A stretch of 31,295 bases of DNA from a virus. The stretch's first letter is position 1; every line of letters starts with the position of its first letter. The stretch covers positions 1-31,295 of IMG/VR virus record IMGVR_UViG_3300009705_000068. One strand, written 5' to 3'. The notes below the pieces were generated by a model. It did no database searches. It saw only the letters and a program-made list of their open reading frames with translations, and was not told the DNA's origin. The translations under genes were made by a program, and so were the position numbers. Positions 16,582-21,647 of this stretch are shown here, piece after piece.

Positions 16582-16616
16582 ACGCTTTCGAGCGTCCACT
16601 GGGTTGGCTACCAGTG
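16582..16616 (+). other. Two adjacent RNA hairpins
   Basis: ACGCT-TTCG-AGCGT (16582-16595) and CACTGG/CCAGTG with an eight-base loop (16597-16616) stand back to back between two small genes, just before a CA leader. They could be RNA stability or processing elements, or a weak terminator without T-run. Confidence 0.45.
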
Positions 16617-16660
16617 CTGAAGAGACAACCACAAACACACACAAACCACACAACCACACT

Positions 16661-16858
16661 ATGAAAACTACACACAAAACAGTATACGACGCGCTGAAGC
16701 CTTACGGATACAAAGTGCCCTTCAAACACTCATTAGGAACGGGCGAGCCGCTCAGCGCTTGGGGAGGGCGTAAAGCGTATGCTTTCGGCTTACTCGATAT
16801 GCTCGCTAATGAATGGCGTATTAATGAAGAGGGCTTAATTGAGGTTACAGAAATATAA
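16661..16858 (+). CDS. Small hypothetical protein
   Basis: 65 aa from ATG 16661 (MKTTHKTVYDALKPYGYKVP). The same frame reaches back to an ATG at 16574, but that stretch codes for the hairpins and the CA leader (a TNTHKPHNHT-like peptide), so the later start is preferred. Contains a Gly-rich turn (GTGEPLSAWGGRKAY) and a C-terminal strand. Function unknown. Confidence 0.7.
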   Translation: MKTTHKTVYDALKPYGYKVPFKHSLGTGEPLSAWGGRKAYAFGLLDMLANEWRINEEGLIEVTEI

Positions 16859-16877
16859 AGGCACTCACTTAATCCAC

Positions 16878-16932
16878 TTGCCCGCCTTCGTTAATTCGTC
16901 GCGCGGGCTTTGGGGTGTCCACTAACGGGCAA
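16878..16932 (+). promoter_or_regulatory. Competing GC stems in leader of 16957 gene
   Basis: GCCCGC (16880-16885) can pair with GCGGGC (16903-16908); alternatively TTGCCCG (16878-16884) pairs with CGGGCAA (16926-16932). The two structures exclude each other, as in attenuators. The GC content is striking in this AT-rich array. Confidence 0.35.
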
Positions 16933-16956
16933 TCTATTAACACACGCAAACACACT

Positions 16957-17124
16957 ATGAAACCAATAAAAATCAAAACAACGACCAGTCGCGTGCATAT
17001 TTCTATGTTCCCTACTGAAGCCGAACTAAAGAAAGCGGAAGCTAAGAAAACGAGACTTGAAAACGCGGGTTATAAGCTTGTATATTCCGACTCTTGTTCT
17101 CTCACTTACCGCTTACCTTGCTAG
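16957..17124 (+). CDS. Small hypothetical protein
   Basis: 55 aa, MKPIKIKTTTSRVHISMFPT. A strand-helix-strand pattern: FPTEAELKKAEAKKTRLENAG, then YKLVYSDSCSLTYRL. ATG 16957 follows the CA leader. The first 20 bases are the same as those of the next gene (17139), a sign of shared or exchanged 5' ends. Function unknown. Confidence 0.7.
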   Translation: MKPIKIKTTTSRVHISMFPTEAELKKAEAKKTRLENAGYKLVYSDSCSLTYRLPC

Positions 17125-17138
17125 CACACAAACACACA

Positions 17139-17231
17139 ATGAAACCAATAAAAATATACCTCTTTATAGAGCTACCACTTTGCATATTAATAGGGTTGCT
17201 TTTCGGATATTTCTTATATCTGATGGTTTAA
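17139..17231 (+). CDS. Tiny membrane peptide
   Basis: 30 aa: MKPIKIYLFIELPLCILIGL and ten further residues (LFGYFLYLMV). Almost wholly hydrophobic after the first six residues, so a single membrane segment. It begins with the same MKPIKI codons as the preceding gene but diverges after them. The CA leader precedes it. Too short to judge by coding statistics; support is the leader and position. Confidence 0.55.
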   Translation: MKPIKIYLFIELPLCILIGLLFGYFLYLMV

Positions 17232-17262
17232 CTTTCACCAAAAACACACACAAAAACACACT

Positions 17263-17430
17263 ATGACATACTCAAAACAATCCGCTTATATAAACTGCAC
17301 AATGCTTGCCTCTAAAATTGGTCGAGTATTAGACTTAAAGTATCTTGAGTCAGATGACTGCGCCGAACAGGAAATCAGAGCTTTACAAGACATATTGATT
17401 GAAGATTATAATCGCAAGATATCCAAATAA
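17263..17430 (+). CDS. Small hypothetical protein
   Basis: 55 aa, MTYSKQSAYINCTMLASKIG onward, the only member of the array that does not begin MK or MN. Helical C-terminal half with acidic character (DDCAEQEIRALQDILIEDYN). The CA leader lies immediately upstream. Function unknown. Confidence 0.65.
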   Translation: MTYSKQSAYINCTMLASKIGRVLDLKYLESDDCAEQEIRALQDILIEDYNRKISK

Positions 17431-17461
17431 ACACAAACACACAAACACACACAAACACACT

Positions 17462-17635
17462 ATGAAAACACGCACCACACCACACGCAACACTTGCACAA
17501 TTTATCGAGCAAATGCGCCTATTGTGCATTCAAAACAAACACAACGTTAAAATTAAATATAACAGCGAACAAGCTATTGCCTCTTTTTATGTCAAAGGCT
17601 CTCTAGTAGACACACGCACCTTGTTCCGCCTCTAA
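17462..17635 (+). CDS. Small hypothetical protein
   Basis: 57 aa from ATG 17462 (MKTRTTPHATLAQFIEQMRL). A helix is followed by two strands (NVKIKYNSEQAIASFYVKGS). The upstream in-frame extension would translate the CA leader into His/Thr repeats and is rejected. Function unknown. Confidence 0.7.
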   Translation: MKTRTTPHATLAQFIEQMRLLCIQNKHNVKIKYNSEQAIASFYVKGSLVDTRTLFRL

Positions 17636-17681
17636 TCTAATAACACACAATAACACACAAACACACACACAAACACACACT

Positions 17682-17822
17682 ATGAAATACGCAATTAAAA
17701 GGCATGACGGGAAACTATTTCCTGAAAGATTCACAACACGTGCAACAGCAGAAAAAGAGTTGCAGTTTAAACTTGGCAACGGTGCAACCTATGGTCTTGC
17801 ATGGATTGTAGAAATAATCTAA
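17682..17822 (+). CDS. Small hypothetical protein
   Basis: 46 aa, MKYAIKRHDGKLFPERFTTR onward. The order strand, turn, helix (TRATAEKELQFKL) and final strand (TYGLAWIVEII) resembles a compact beta-beta-alpha-beta domain. It has one of the longest CA leaders (about 17641-17681). Function unknown. Confidence 0.65.
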   Translation: MKYAIKRHDGKLFPERFTTRATAEKELQFKLGNGATYGLAWIVEII

Positions 17823-17843
17823 CCACACACAAACACACACACT

Positions 17844-18080
17844 ATGAAAAACCTAATAATAAAAAGCAAATACAAGGCAAACCAAGTCACACAAAATCCA
17901 AACGACAAACTCTGGTATTGCATCGGACACACGGGAGGCAAACATTGGATGCCTTTGAGTGATGGATTTAAAACACAAGCGGGAGCCGACAAATGGAATA
18001 AGTTACAAGCCAAAGCCGACAAGGCGCACTTAGCTAGTATTTTAAACTGTTCTTATGACAAAGTTTCCGCTTATATCTAA
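17844..18080 (+). CDS. Small hypothetical protein
   Basis: 78 aa, MKNLIIKSKYKANQVTQNPN onward. Contains KLWYCIGHTGGKHWMPLSDG then a helix (QAGADKWNKLQAKADKAHLA). The plan of two aromatic strands followed by a helix is loosely like the 17682 and 18107 products, so these may be distant relatives. Strongly coding; function unknown. Confidence 0.75.
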   Translation: MKNLIIKSKYKANQVTQNPNDKLWYCIGHTGGKHWMPLSDGFKTQAGADKWNKLQAKADKAHLASILNCSYDKVSAYI

Positions 18081-18106
18081 TCACACAAACCACACGCGAC
18101 CACACT

Positions 18107-18292
18107 ATGAAAGCACCAAAAGACTTCCCAGAATTACACTCATCAGTAATCCCATGCAATTCATGGGTCTGCACTCACCCGAAAGGCACAAAGCAAGCAG
18201 AGACCTATAGCCGCGACAAGGCACTTGAAGCACACTCTAAGGGCTGGACGGTCAAGACGGCATACCAGCACCTTGTAGACCTAAATAACTAA
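18107..18292 (+). CDS. Small hypothetical protein
   Basis: 61 aa, MKAPKDFPELHSSVIPCNSW onward; two Cys (PCNSWVC) four residues apart. The strand-turn-helix pattern (WVCTHPKGTKQAETYSRDKA) resembles the preceding gene. The C-terminus VDLNN and its codons are nearly the same as the end of the 18660 gene. Function unknown. Confidence 0.7.
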   Translation: MKAPKDFPELHSSVIPCNSWVCTHPKGTKQAETYSRDKALEAHSKGWTVKTAYQHLVDLNN

Positions 18293-18316
18293 TCAAAAAC
18301 CACACAAAAACTAACC

Positions 18317-18526
18317 ATGAAATATAACGATTACGATAATGTAAGAAAAGACTGTAAAGCTATTTGTGACATTATAGCTAGGCAATCAGACACCTTATTA
18401 ATTGAGTGCATAGCTGAAAGCATAGCAATCGCAGCAAGTAAGTTTGACCTTTCGTATGAGGAAACAATGGAAGTGCTTAACTCTAAAGTTGAGCTTTTAA
18501 AATATGAACTACTCGAAAGGGTATAA
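18317..18526 (+). CDS. Small helical hypothetical protein
   Basis: 69 aa, MKYNDYDNVRKDCKAICDII onward. Predicted all-helical, acidic, with Ala-rich ESIAIAASKFDLSYEETMEV. The leader here is weaker (CACACAAAAACTAACCATG) but of the same kind. Function unknown. Confidence 0.7.
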   Translation: MKYNDYDNVRKDCKAICDIIARQSDTLLIECIAESIAIAASKFDLSYEETMEVLNSKVELLKYELLERV

Positions 18527-18540
18527 CCCACAAACAAACC

Positions 18541-18642
18541 ATGAAACTATCAGACAATCAAATCTTAGCAATTTGCACCAGTGCCAGCATTATAACTGCA
18601 ATCCTTTGCGCTTGCTATGCCTTGCATAAGCTTCAACTCTAA
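18541..18642 (+). CDS. Tiny membrane peptide
   Basis: 33 aa, MKLSDNQILAICTSASIITA then ILCACYALHKLQL. One membrane segment with three Cys and a basic tail. Short leader CACAAACAAACCATG. Support is the position, leader and hydrophobic segment. Confidence 0.55.
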   Translation: MKLSDNQILAICTSASIITAILCACYALHKLQL

Positions 18643-18659
18643 TCACACACACGACCACT

Positions 18660-18815
18660 ATGAAAACACAAGACAAAATAAAACCATCCCACGCAGAAAT
18701 CATTAAATACATTGAGGATAATGGTTTTGGAGGTGAAGCAATGCAACCGAATGGCAACCCTACATCTGAGACATACGAAGAAGCTAGACAAGAGCTGACA
18801 GACCTAAATAATTAA
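18660..18815 (+). CDS. Small hypothetical protein
   Basis: 51 aa, MKTQDKIKPSHAEIIKYIED onward; helix, Gly-rich loop (NGFGGEAMQPNGNP), helix (YEEARQELTDLNN). The 3' end is like that of the 18107 gene. Leader CACACACACGACCACTATG. Function unknown. Confidence 0.65.
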   Translation: MKTQDKIKPSHAEIIKYIEDNGFGGEAMQPNGNPTSETYEEARQELTDLNN

Positions 18816-18828
18816 CCACACGACCACT

Positions 18829-18957
18829 ATGAAAATACACAAACCAAACAAGCTAGTAAAAACAGACAGCCAAACCGAGAGCGCATTTATTGTGTTCTCG
18901 TGCATCATCGTCGCAGGAATCCTGCTAATTGTAACCGTAATCATGGAAAACCTATGA
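18829..18957 (+). CDS. Small membrane protein
   Basis: 42 aa; a polar basic N-terminus (MKIHKPNKLVKTDSQTES) then a membrane segment (AFIVFSCIIVAGILLIVTVI). It is the last gene with a CA-type leader (CACACGACCACTATG). Its stop overlaps the next start as ATGA, so the following gene is translationally coupled instead. Confidence 0.65.
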   Translation: MKIHKPNKLVKTDSQTESAFIVFSCIIVAGILLIVTVIMENL

Positions 18958-19181
18958 GCGCGCAGAAAATCACAATACTATCAATGCGGGAGGCTGGAGA
19001 CAGTTCAGATGATGTCTCCGTCTTCTCAGGACACCTCACGAAACAAGACCTAGCACCTGAAATCCACGATTTCGTGCAAGACTACATAGCTTGGAGCGAG
19101 GAGCCTGACCCTGAAGAGGGACAAGATTACTTTGTCCACGTTGAACAATCACAATTAACACATAGAGAAAATGAGCTTTAA
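18954..19181 (+). CDS. Small acidic hypothetical protein
   Basis: 75 aa from ATG 18954 (MSAQKITILSMREAGDSSDD). A strand-rich start with acidic loops (WSEEPDPEEGQDYFVHVEQS). Coupled to the upstream gene by ATGA and overlapping the next gene by 11 bases. Unlike the array it has no CA leader. A GGACAA/TTGTCC inverted pair (19119-19137) lies within it. Function unknown. Confidence 0.7.
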   Translation: MSAQKITILSMREAGDSSDDVSVFSGHLTKQDLAPEIHDFVQDYIAWSEEPDPEEGQDYFVHVEQSQLTHRENEL

Positions 19182-19362
19182 TGTATGGAATGAATCACCT
19201 CGCTCTATTACTGAGATAATAGAACGCCTCAAGTTTGAAAATAAACAGCTAAGAGCCATCATTCGTGAGAAGGACAGGCAACTTGAGTTCAACACCTTGG
19301 AAGACTGGCAAAAGTGCTTCCGTAACCGCGCATCATCACCTTACAATACACATGAGAGTTAA
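19171..19362 (+). CDS. Small coiled-coil hypothetical protein
   Basis: 63 aa; the central helix (ITEIIERLKFENKQLRAIIR) has leucine-type heptads, suggesting a dimerising coiled coil. It overlaps both neighbours by 11 bases, so the three genes are likely co-translated. Function unknown. Confidence 0.65.
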   Translation: MSFNVWNESPRSITEIIERLKFENKQLRAIIREKDRQLEFNTLEDWQKCFRNRASSPYNTHES

Positions 19363-19561
19363 AAACAGACGAAACCTATTCCGAGCCGTGCCAGTAAAGG
19401 TGCATAGACCATCGACCATCCTAAATAACAATGAACAAAAGCACATAGACCAGAACTGGAAAGCATTTTGGGCAAAACGTGGATACACTAAGCCACCAGT
19501 CGTAAGTGCCTACATACTAGGAGTTTTTGACTTACCGACACCTAAAAAGGGGCAAGCATAA
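19352..19561 (+). CDS. Small basic hypothetical protein
   Basis: 69 aa from ATG 19352 (MRVKNRRNLFRAVPVKVHRP), 11 bases before the upstream stop. A longer frame upstream runs inside the previous gene and is not preferred. Basic N-terminus, then a helix (NNEQKHIDQNWKAFWAKRGY). It could bind nucleic acid, but no motif shows this. Confidence 0.65.
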   Translation: MRVKNRRNLFRAVPVKVHRPSTILNNNEQKHIDQNWKAFWAKRGYTKPPVVSAYILGVFDLPTPKKGQA

Positions 19562-19732
19562 CACCTATTGACTTTTGTTTTCAAATCTGAAACAGTTTCA
19601 AATACGAAACTATTAAGTTTATGGGAGATAACTAGTAGATGCCGAAGACTAAAATTAAAGTATCAAGAATAATAACAATACCATATTTATTTACATTAGT
19701 TATCTACAGCGATAGCGAGGGGAGAATAAAAA
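19562..19732 (+). promoter_or_regulatory. Regulatory region before wHTH-integrase operon
   Basis: TTGACT lies at 19568-19573 but no good -10 follows at normal spacing. The palindrome TGAAACAGTTTCA (19588-19600) is followed by another GAAAC (19606-19610), giving alternating half-sites. A 9-base inverted repeat AGATAACTA/TAGTTATCT (19626-19634, 19697-19705) spans the rest. The Shine-Dalgarno GAGGGGAG sits before the regulator start. The layout is that of an autoregulated operator region. Confidence 0.55.
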
Positions 19733-20065
19733 ATGTCTGTTTTAAAACTCATTGGTTTAATCGACAAGGTTGATGAATATATAGGACACCACTCATTCAG
19801 AGACGTAAAGGTGCTTGCGTATCTTTACCAGTCTGAACGCAGTGTTATTTACTTTCAATCCATAATCAAAGACCTAGAACTATCAGCAGTCGGAGTCACC
19901 AGAAGCCTAAAAGTATTAAGTGACCGCGACATGATTACATTATCAATGGACACCGAAGACACACGAAAGAAAAGCGTATCAATTACCGACAAGGGAAACG
20001 CACTTAAACTACACATAATAGAAATATTGGGGGACACACATGGCAGTAAGAGTAAATCACAATAA
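19733..20065 (+). CDS. MarR-like winged-helix DNA-binding regulator
   Basis: 110 aa. Residues about 20-95 show a winged helix: FRDVKVLAYLYQSERSVIYF, recognition helix region LELSAVGVTRSLKVLSDRDM, and a wing with DTRKKSVSITDKGNAL (the MarR-type DxRxxxxxLTxKG motif, here with S-I-T). A real Shine-Dalgarno (GAGGGGAG) precedes ATG 19733. It overlaps the integrase by 26 bases, so the two are made together. In this place it is a candidate lysogeny regulator or directionality factor; it is not a CI-type HTH. Confidence 0.75.
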   Translation: MSVLKLIGLIDKVDEYIGHHSFRDVKVLAYLYQSERSVIYFQSIIKDLELSAVGVTRSLKVLSDRDMITLSMDTEDTRKKSVSITDKGNALKLHIIEILGDTHGSKSKSQ

Positions 20066-21077
20066 GTTCCTAGCCGACTTCATGTTGGACGGGAGGCGTA
20101 TCAAAAGACAGTTCGACACCGAGATAGATGCACAAGCGTTTGAAATAGAGACACGTAGGCAGCACCAGTATGGGAAACCTCTTGAGGCAGTCGAAAAGGC
20201 AAAGGCATACACGCTAGGTCACATGATGGATAAAACCTTTGTTAAATACTGGCAGAATAAGCCTACCGAAGAACTAAGTCTAGTAAACATGAAGATTATT
20301 GAGAAGTTCTTCCTTCCTATGACACCTTTGGACTCCATCACGACTGAGAAGATTGATGATTTCATAATGCACCTGCAAAACAAGGGCAACAAGCCATCGA
20401 CCGTCAACAGTAAGCTATCGACGCTTAGTAAGTGCATGCGATTTGCTAACGACCGCGGTTACCTCAAGGTAAAACCTAAGATTGACCGCCCAAAGGTTGG
20501 AAACAATGCACGATTGAGGTTTTTTAACATAGAGGACGAGAATCTTATAATAGATTTACTTTCGGAGCATGGTAAGAAAGACTTCAAAAACTTCTTCATC
20601 TTCTTACTATACACAGGGATAAGACCGAGCGAAGCACGAGGCATACATAGCAGGGATATACGAAAAGATGACCAGCTAGAATGGGTTGTTGATGTGAAAA
20701 TGGTTAAAGATGTATCAGGCACGACGTTACCGCGCACCCTGCCTTTAACTGAAAAAGCATATAGTGCCTACCAAAAGTTAGACAATGGTTCTGTTTATCC
20801 TTTTGCTAAGTTTACCAAGCAAGAGATAAGAAAGAACTGGGATTGGGTTAGAGCAGCTTCAGGACACACTCACGTTGCTGATAAAGACTTTGTGTTCTAC
20901 CTTACACGTCACACCTGTGCATCACGAATGGTGCAACGAGGTATAAGCCTAGCGGTTGTTCAGAAGTGGATGGGTCATAGGACAATTCAAACCACTTTGA
21001 TATACGCTAAGTTAATACCGACTAATTTACTTGACGCTCGAGACGCACTTAATTCAATAAAAGAAAACACTTTATGA
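20040..21077 (+). CDS. int: Tyrosine integrase
   Basis: 345 aa site-specific recombinase. N-terminal arm-binding-like part (1-65), core-binding SAM-like domain (about 75-150: IDDFIMHLQNKGNKPSTVNS) and catalytic domain: R195 in TGIRPSEA, a strand Lys near 220-223, R290 in YLTRHTCASR, H313 in WMGH and nucleophile Y322 in TTLIYAKL. In the usual HxxR box the His position is Tyr287, a tolerated variant. The Shine-Dalgarno GGGGGA precedes ATG 20040. The gene lies just before the tRNA-like attP at 21488, as in other integrative T7-like marine phages. It makes this phage potentially temperate. Confidence 0.93.
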   Translation: MAVRVNHNKFLADFMLDGRRIKRQFDTEIDAQAFEIETRRQHQYGKPLEAVEKAKAYTLGHMMDKTFVKYWQNKPTEELSLVNMKIIEKFFLPMTPLDSITTEKIDDFIMHLQNKGNKPSTVNSKLSTLSKCMRFANDRGYLKVKPKIDRPKVGNNARLRFFNIEDENLIIDLLSEHGKKDFKNFFIFLLYTGIRPSEARGIHSRDIRKDDQLEWVVDVKMVKDVSGTTLPRTLPLTEKAYSAYQKLDNGSVYPFAKFTKQEIRKNWDWVRAASGHTHVADKDFVFYLTRHTCASRMVQRGISLAVVQKWMGHRTIQTTLIYAKLIPTNLLDARDALNSIKENTL

Positions 21078-21166
21078 GAACATCCACAATACTACTGAAG
21101 CAAGCGACCAAACGCAAGACACCTAAAACCAAACCTAAAACTAAAAATGCCAGCAAAAAAAAGTAA
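21074..21166 (+). CDS. Short Lys-rich peptide (possible)
   Basis: 30 aa, MRTSTILLKQATKRKTPKTK then PKTKNASKKK, starting with an ATGA overlap on the integrase stop and overlapping the next gene by 20 bases. Strong positive charge would suit DNA binding (excisionase-like role by position only). It is too short for coding statistics and may be spurious. Confidence 0.35.
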   Translation: MRTSTILLKQATKRKTPKTKPKTKNASKKK

Positions 21167-21353
21167 GTCACTATACGCACCTGATACCGAAAGTATTTTA
21201 ACACGAGGACTAAATTCTATGACCAAGGCTTGTGATGCCTTGACAAAACAAAACGAGACTCTTAATAACGACATCGAGGGTTTAAAGTCTAAGATTAAAC
21301 GACTCAGTGAACGAGTATTAATTGATAAAGGTAACGACAGTGACGTTAACTAA
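21147..21353 (+). CDS. Small coiled-coil hypothetical protein
   Basis: 68 aa, MPAKKSKSLYAPDTESILTR onward; basic start then a heptad-bearing helix (LTKQNETLNNDIEGLKSKIK). Located between integrase and attP, where excisionases are often found, but no wHTH is visible. Function unknown. Confidence 0.6.
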   Translation: MPAKKSKSLYAPDTESILTRGLNSMTKACDALTKQNETLNNDIEGLKSKIKRLSERVLIDKGNDSDVN

Positions 21354-21371
21354 TATAAAAATACAAAAGTT

Positions 21372-21424
21372 AGGGACAAACCACGGACAAATCACAGACA
21401 ATCATGACCTATTTTTGTCCCTGC
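21372..21424 (+). repeat. Phased GGACAA boxes left of attP core
   Basis: Three tandem 11-base units (AGGGACAAACC 21372-21382, ACGGACAAATC 21383-21393, ACAGACAATCA 21394-21404) are followed by an inverted copy TTTTTGTCCCTG (21413-21424). The 11-base period puts all three on one face of the helix. Their place 65-115 bases left of the tRNA-like core is that of integrase arm-type or excisionase sites. Confidence 0.65.
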
Positions 21425-21462
21425 TTTTACTTTCTGGTCATGGACTTTTAAGGTATAAGTCC
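21403..21462 (+). repeat. Two inverted repeats left of attP core
   Basis: CATGACC (21403-21409) and GGTCATG (21436-21442) form a 7-base inverted repeat. GGACTT (21442-21447) and AAGTCC (21457-21462) form a 6-base hairpin right beside the tRNA-like segment. Roles unknown; binding sites or the end of the integrase transcript. Confidence 0.4.
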
Positions 21463-21487
21463 TTGAATTAAATAGAGAATACCAAAT

Positions 21488-21531
21488 GCGCTCGTAGCTC
21501 AGCTGGATAGAGCACTAGACTACGAATTTAG
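21488..21531 (+). other. attP: attP core: 5' half of tRNA-Arg(ACG)
   Basis: These 44 bases read as a tRNA 5' half: acceptor strand GCGCTCG, TA, D arm GCTC-AGCTGGATA-GAGC, then a complete anticodon arm CTAGA-CTACGAA-TTTAG with anticodon ACG (21522-21524). The sequence then stops resembling a tRNA: no variable loop, T arm or 3' acceptor. A truncated tRNA between integrase and phage polymerase is the signature of an attP whose crossover is in the anticodon region. After integration the phage would supply the 5' half, with its own upstream sequence, to the host gene. It is not a functional tRNA here. Confidence 0.8.
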
Positions 21532-21593
21532 ATAAATTAATAACACATCTGAAACTATATAAAACTCACCCTATACACTAGTCCAAATATCTA

Positions 21594-21607
21594 TTTCATT
21601 TATGAAA
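21594..21607 (+). promoter_or_regulatory. Perfect palindrome upstream of RNA polymerase
   Basis: TTTCATTTATGAAA is a 6+2+6 palindrome 41 bases before the polymerase start, in the right arm of attP. A dimeric regulator could bind here. Upstream, ATCTGAAAC (21547-21555) repeats the start of the operator-like palindrome before the MarR-like gene. Confidence 0.4.
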
Positions 21608-21621
21608 GTAATTTGATTTTG

Positions 21622-21643
21622 GTGTCCGTATAGGGACAATCAC
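21622..21643 (+). repeat. Inverted pair of GTCC/GGAC boxes right of attP core
   Basis: GGTGTCCGTATAGGGACAAT holds TGTCCGTA and the opposite-strand AGGGACAATCAC, the same boxes as at 21372-21404. It ends five bases before the polymerase ATG. It can be a right-arm integrase site, an operator or both. TATAGGGA also looks like the initiation end of a T7 promoter, but the rest of that promoter is absent. Confidence 0.55.
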
Positions 21644-21647
21644 ACTT

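Larger units (their letters stand above)
16033..18830 (+). repeat. Recurrent CA-rich leader before each small gene
   Basis: Fourteen consecutive small genes are separated by leaders built almost only of A and C, ending in forms such as ACACACAAACACACTATG. They lack T and G, except the T right before ATG, and lack any Shine-Dalgarno. Starts served: 16081, 16385, 16661, 16957, 17139, 17263, 17462, 17682, 17844, 18107, 18317, 18541, 18660 and 18829. The longest pure CA stretches precede 17462, 17682 and 17844; the last few are shorter (e.g. CCACACGACCACTATG). The first two leaders share an exact 26-base repeat (16039-16064, 16349-16374). Confidence 0.9.

Noticed and set aside
16033-18830. CRISPR array
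   Set aside because: The CA-rich elements recur, but spacing is irregular, the repeats are not identical and the intervening DNA is coding.
19265-19351. Upstream extension of the 19352 gene
   Set aside because: The extension lies wholly inside the previous gene; ATG 19352 gives the same 11-base overlap style as its neighbour.
19638-19772. 44-aa frame MPKTKIKVSRIITIPYLFTL before the regulator
   Set aside because: It overlaps the regulator start in another frame, lies on operator-like repeats, and the good Shine-Dalgarno serves ATG 19733. It could be an upstream peptide but the support is too weak.
21488-21531. Functional tRNA gene
   Set aside because: Only the 5' half through the anticodon arm is present; the T arm and 3' acceptor are missing.
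21622-21640. T7-type promoter (TATAGGGA)
   Set aside because: Only the initiation end matches; the upstream recognition part is absent and the bases are explained by the GTCC/GGAC inverted pair.
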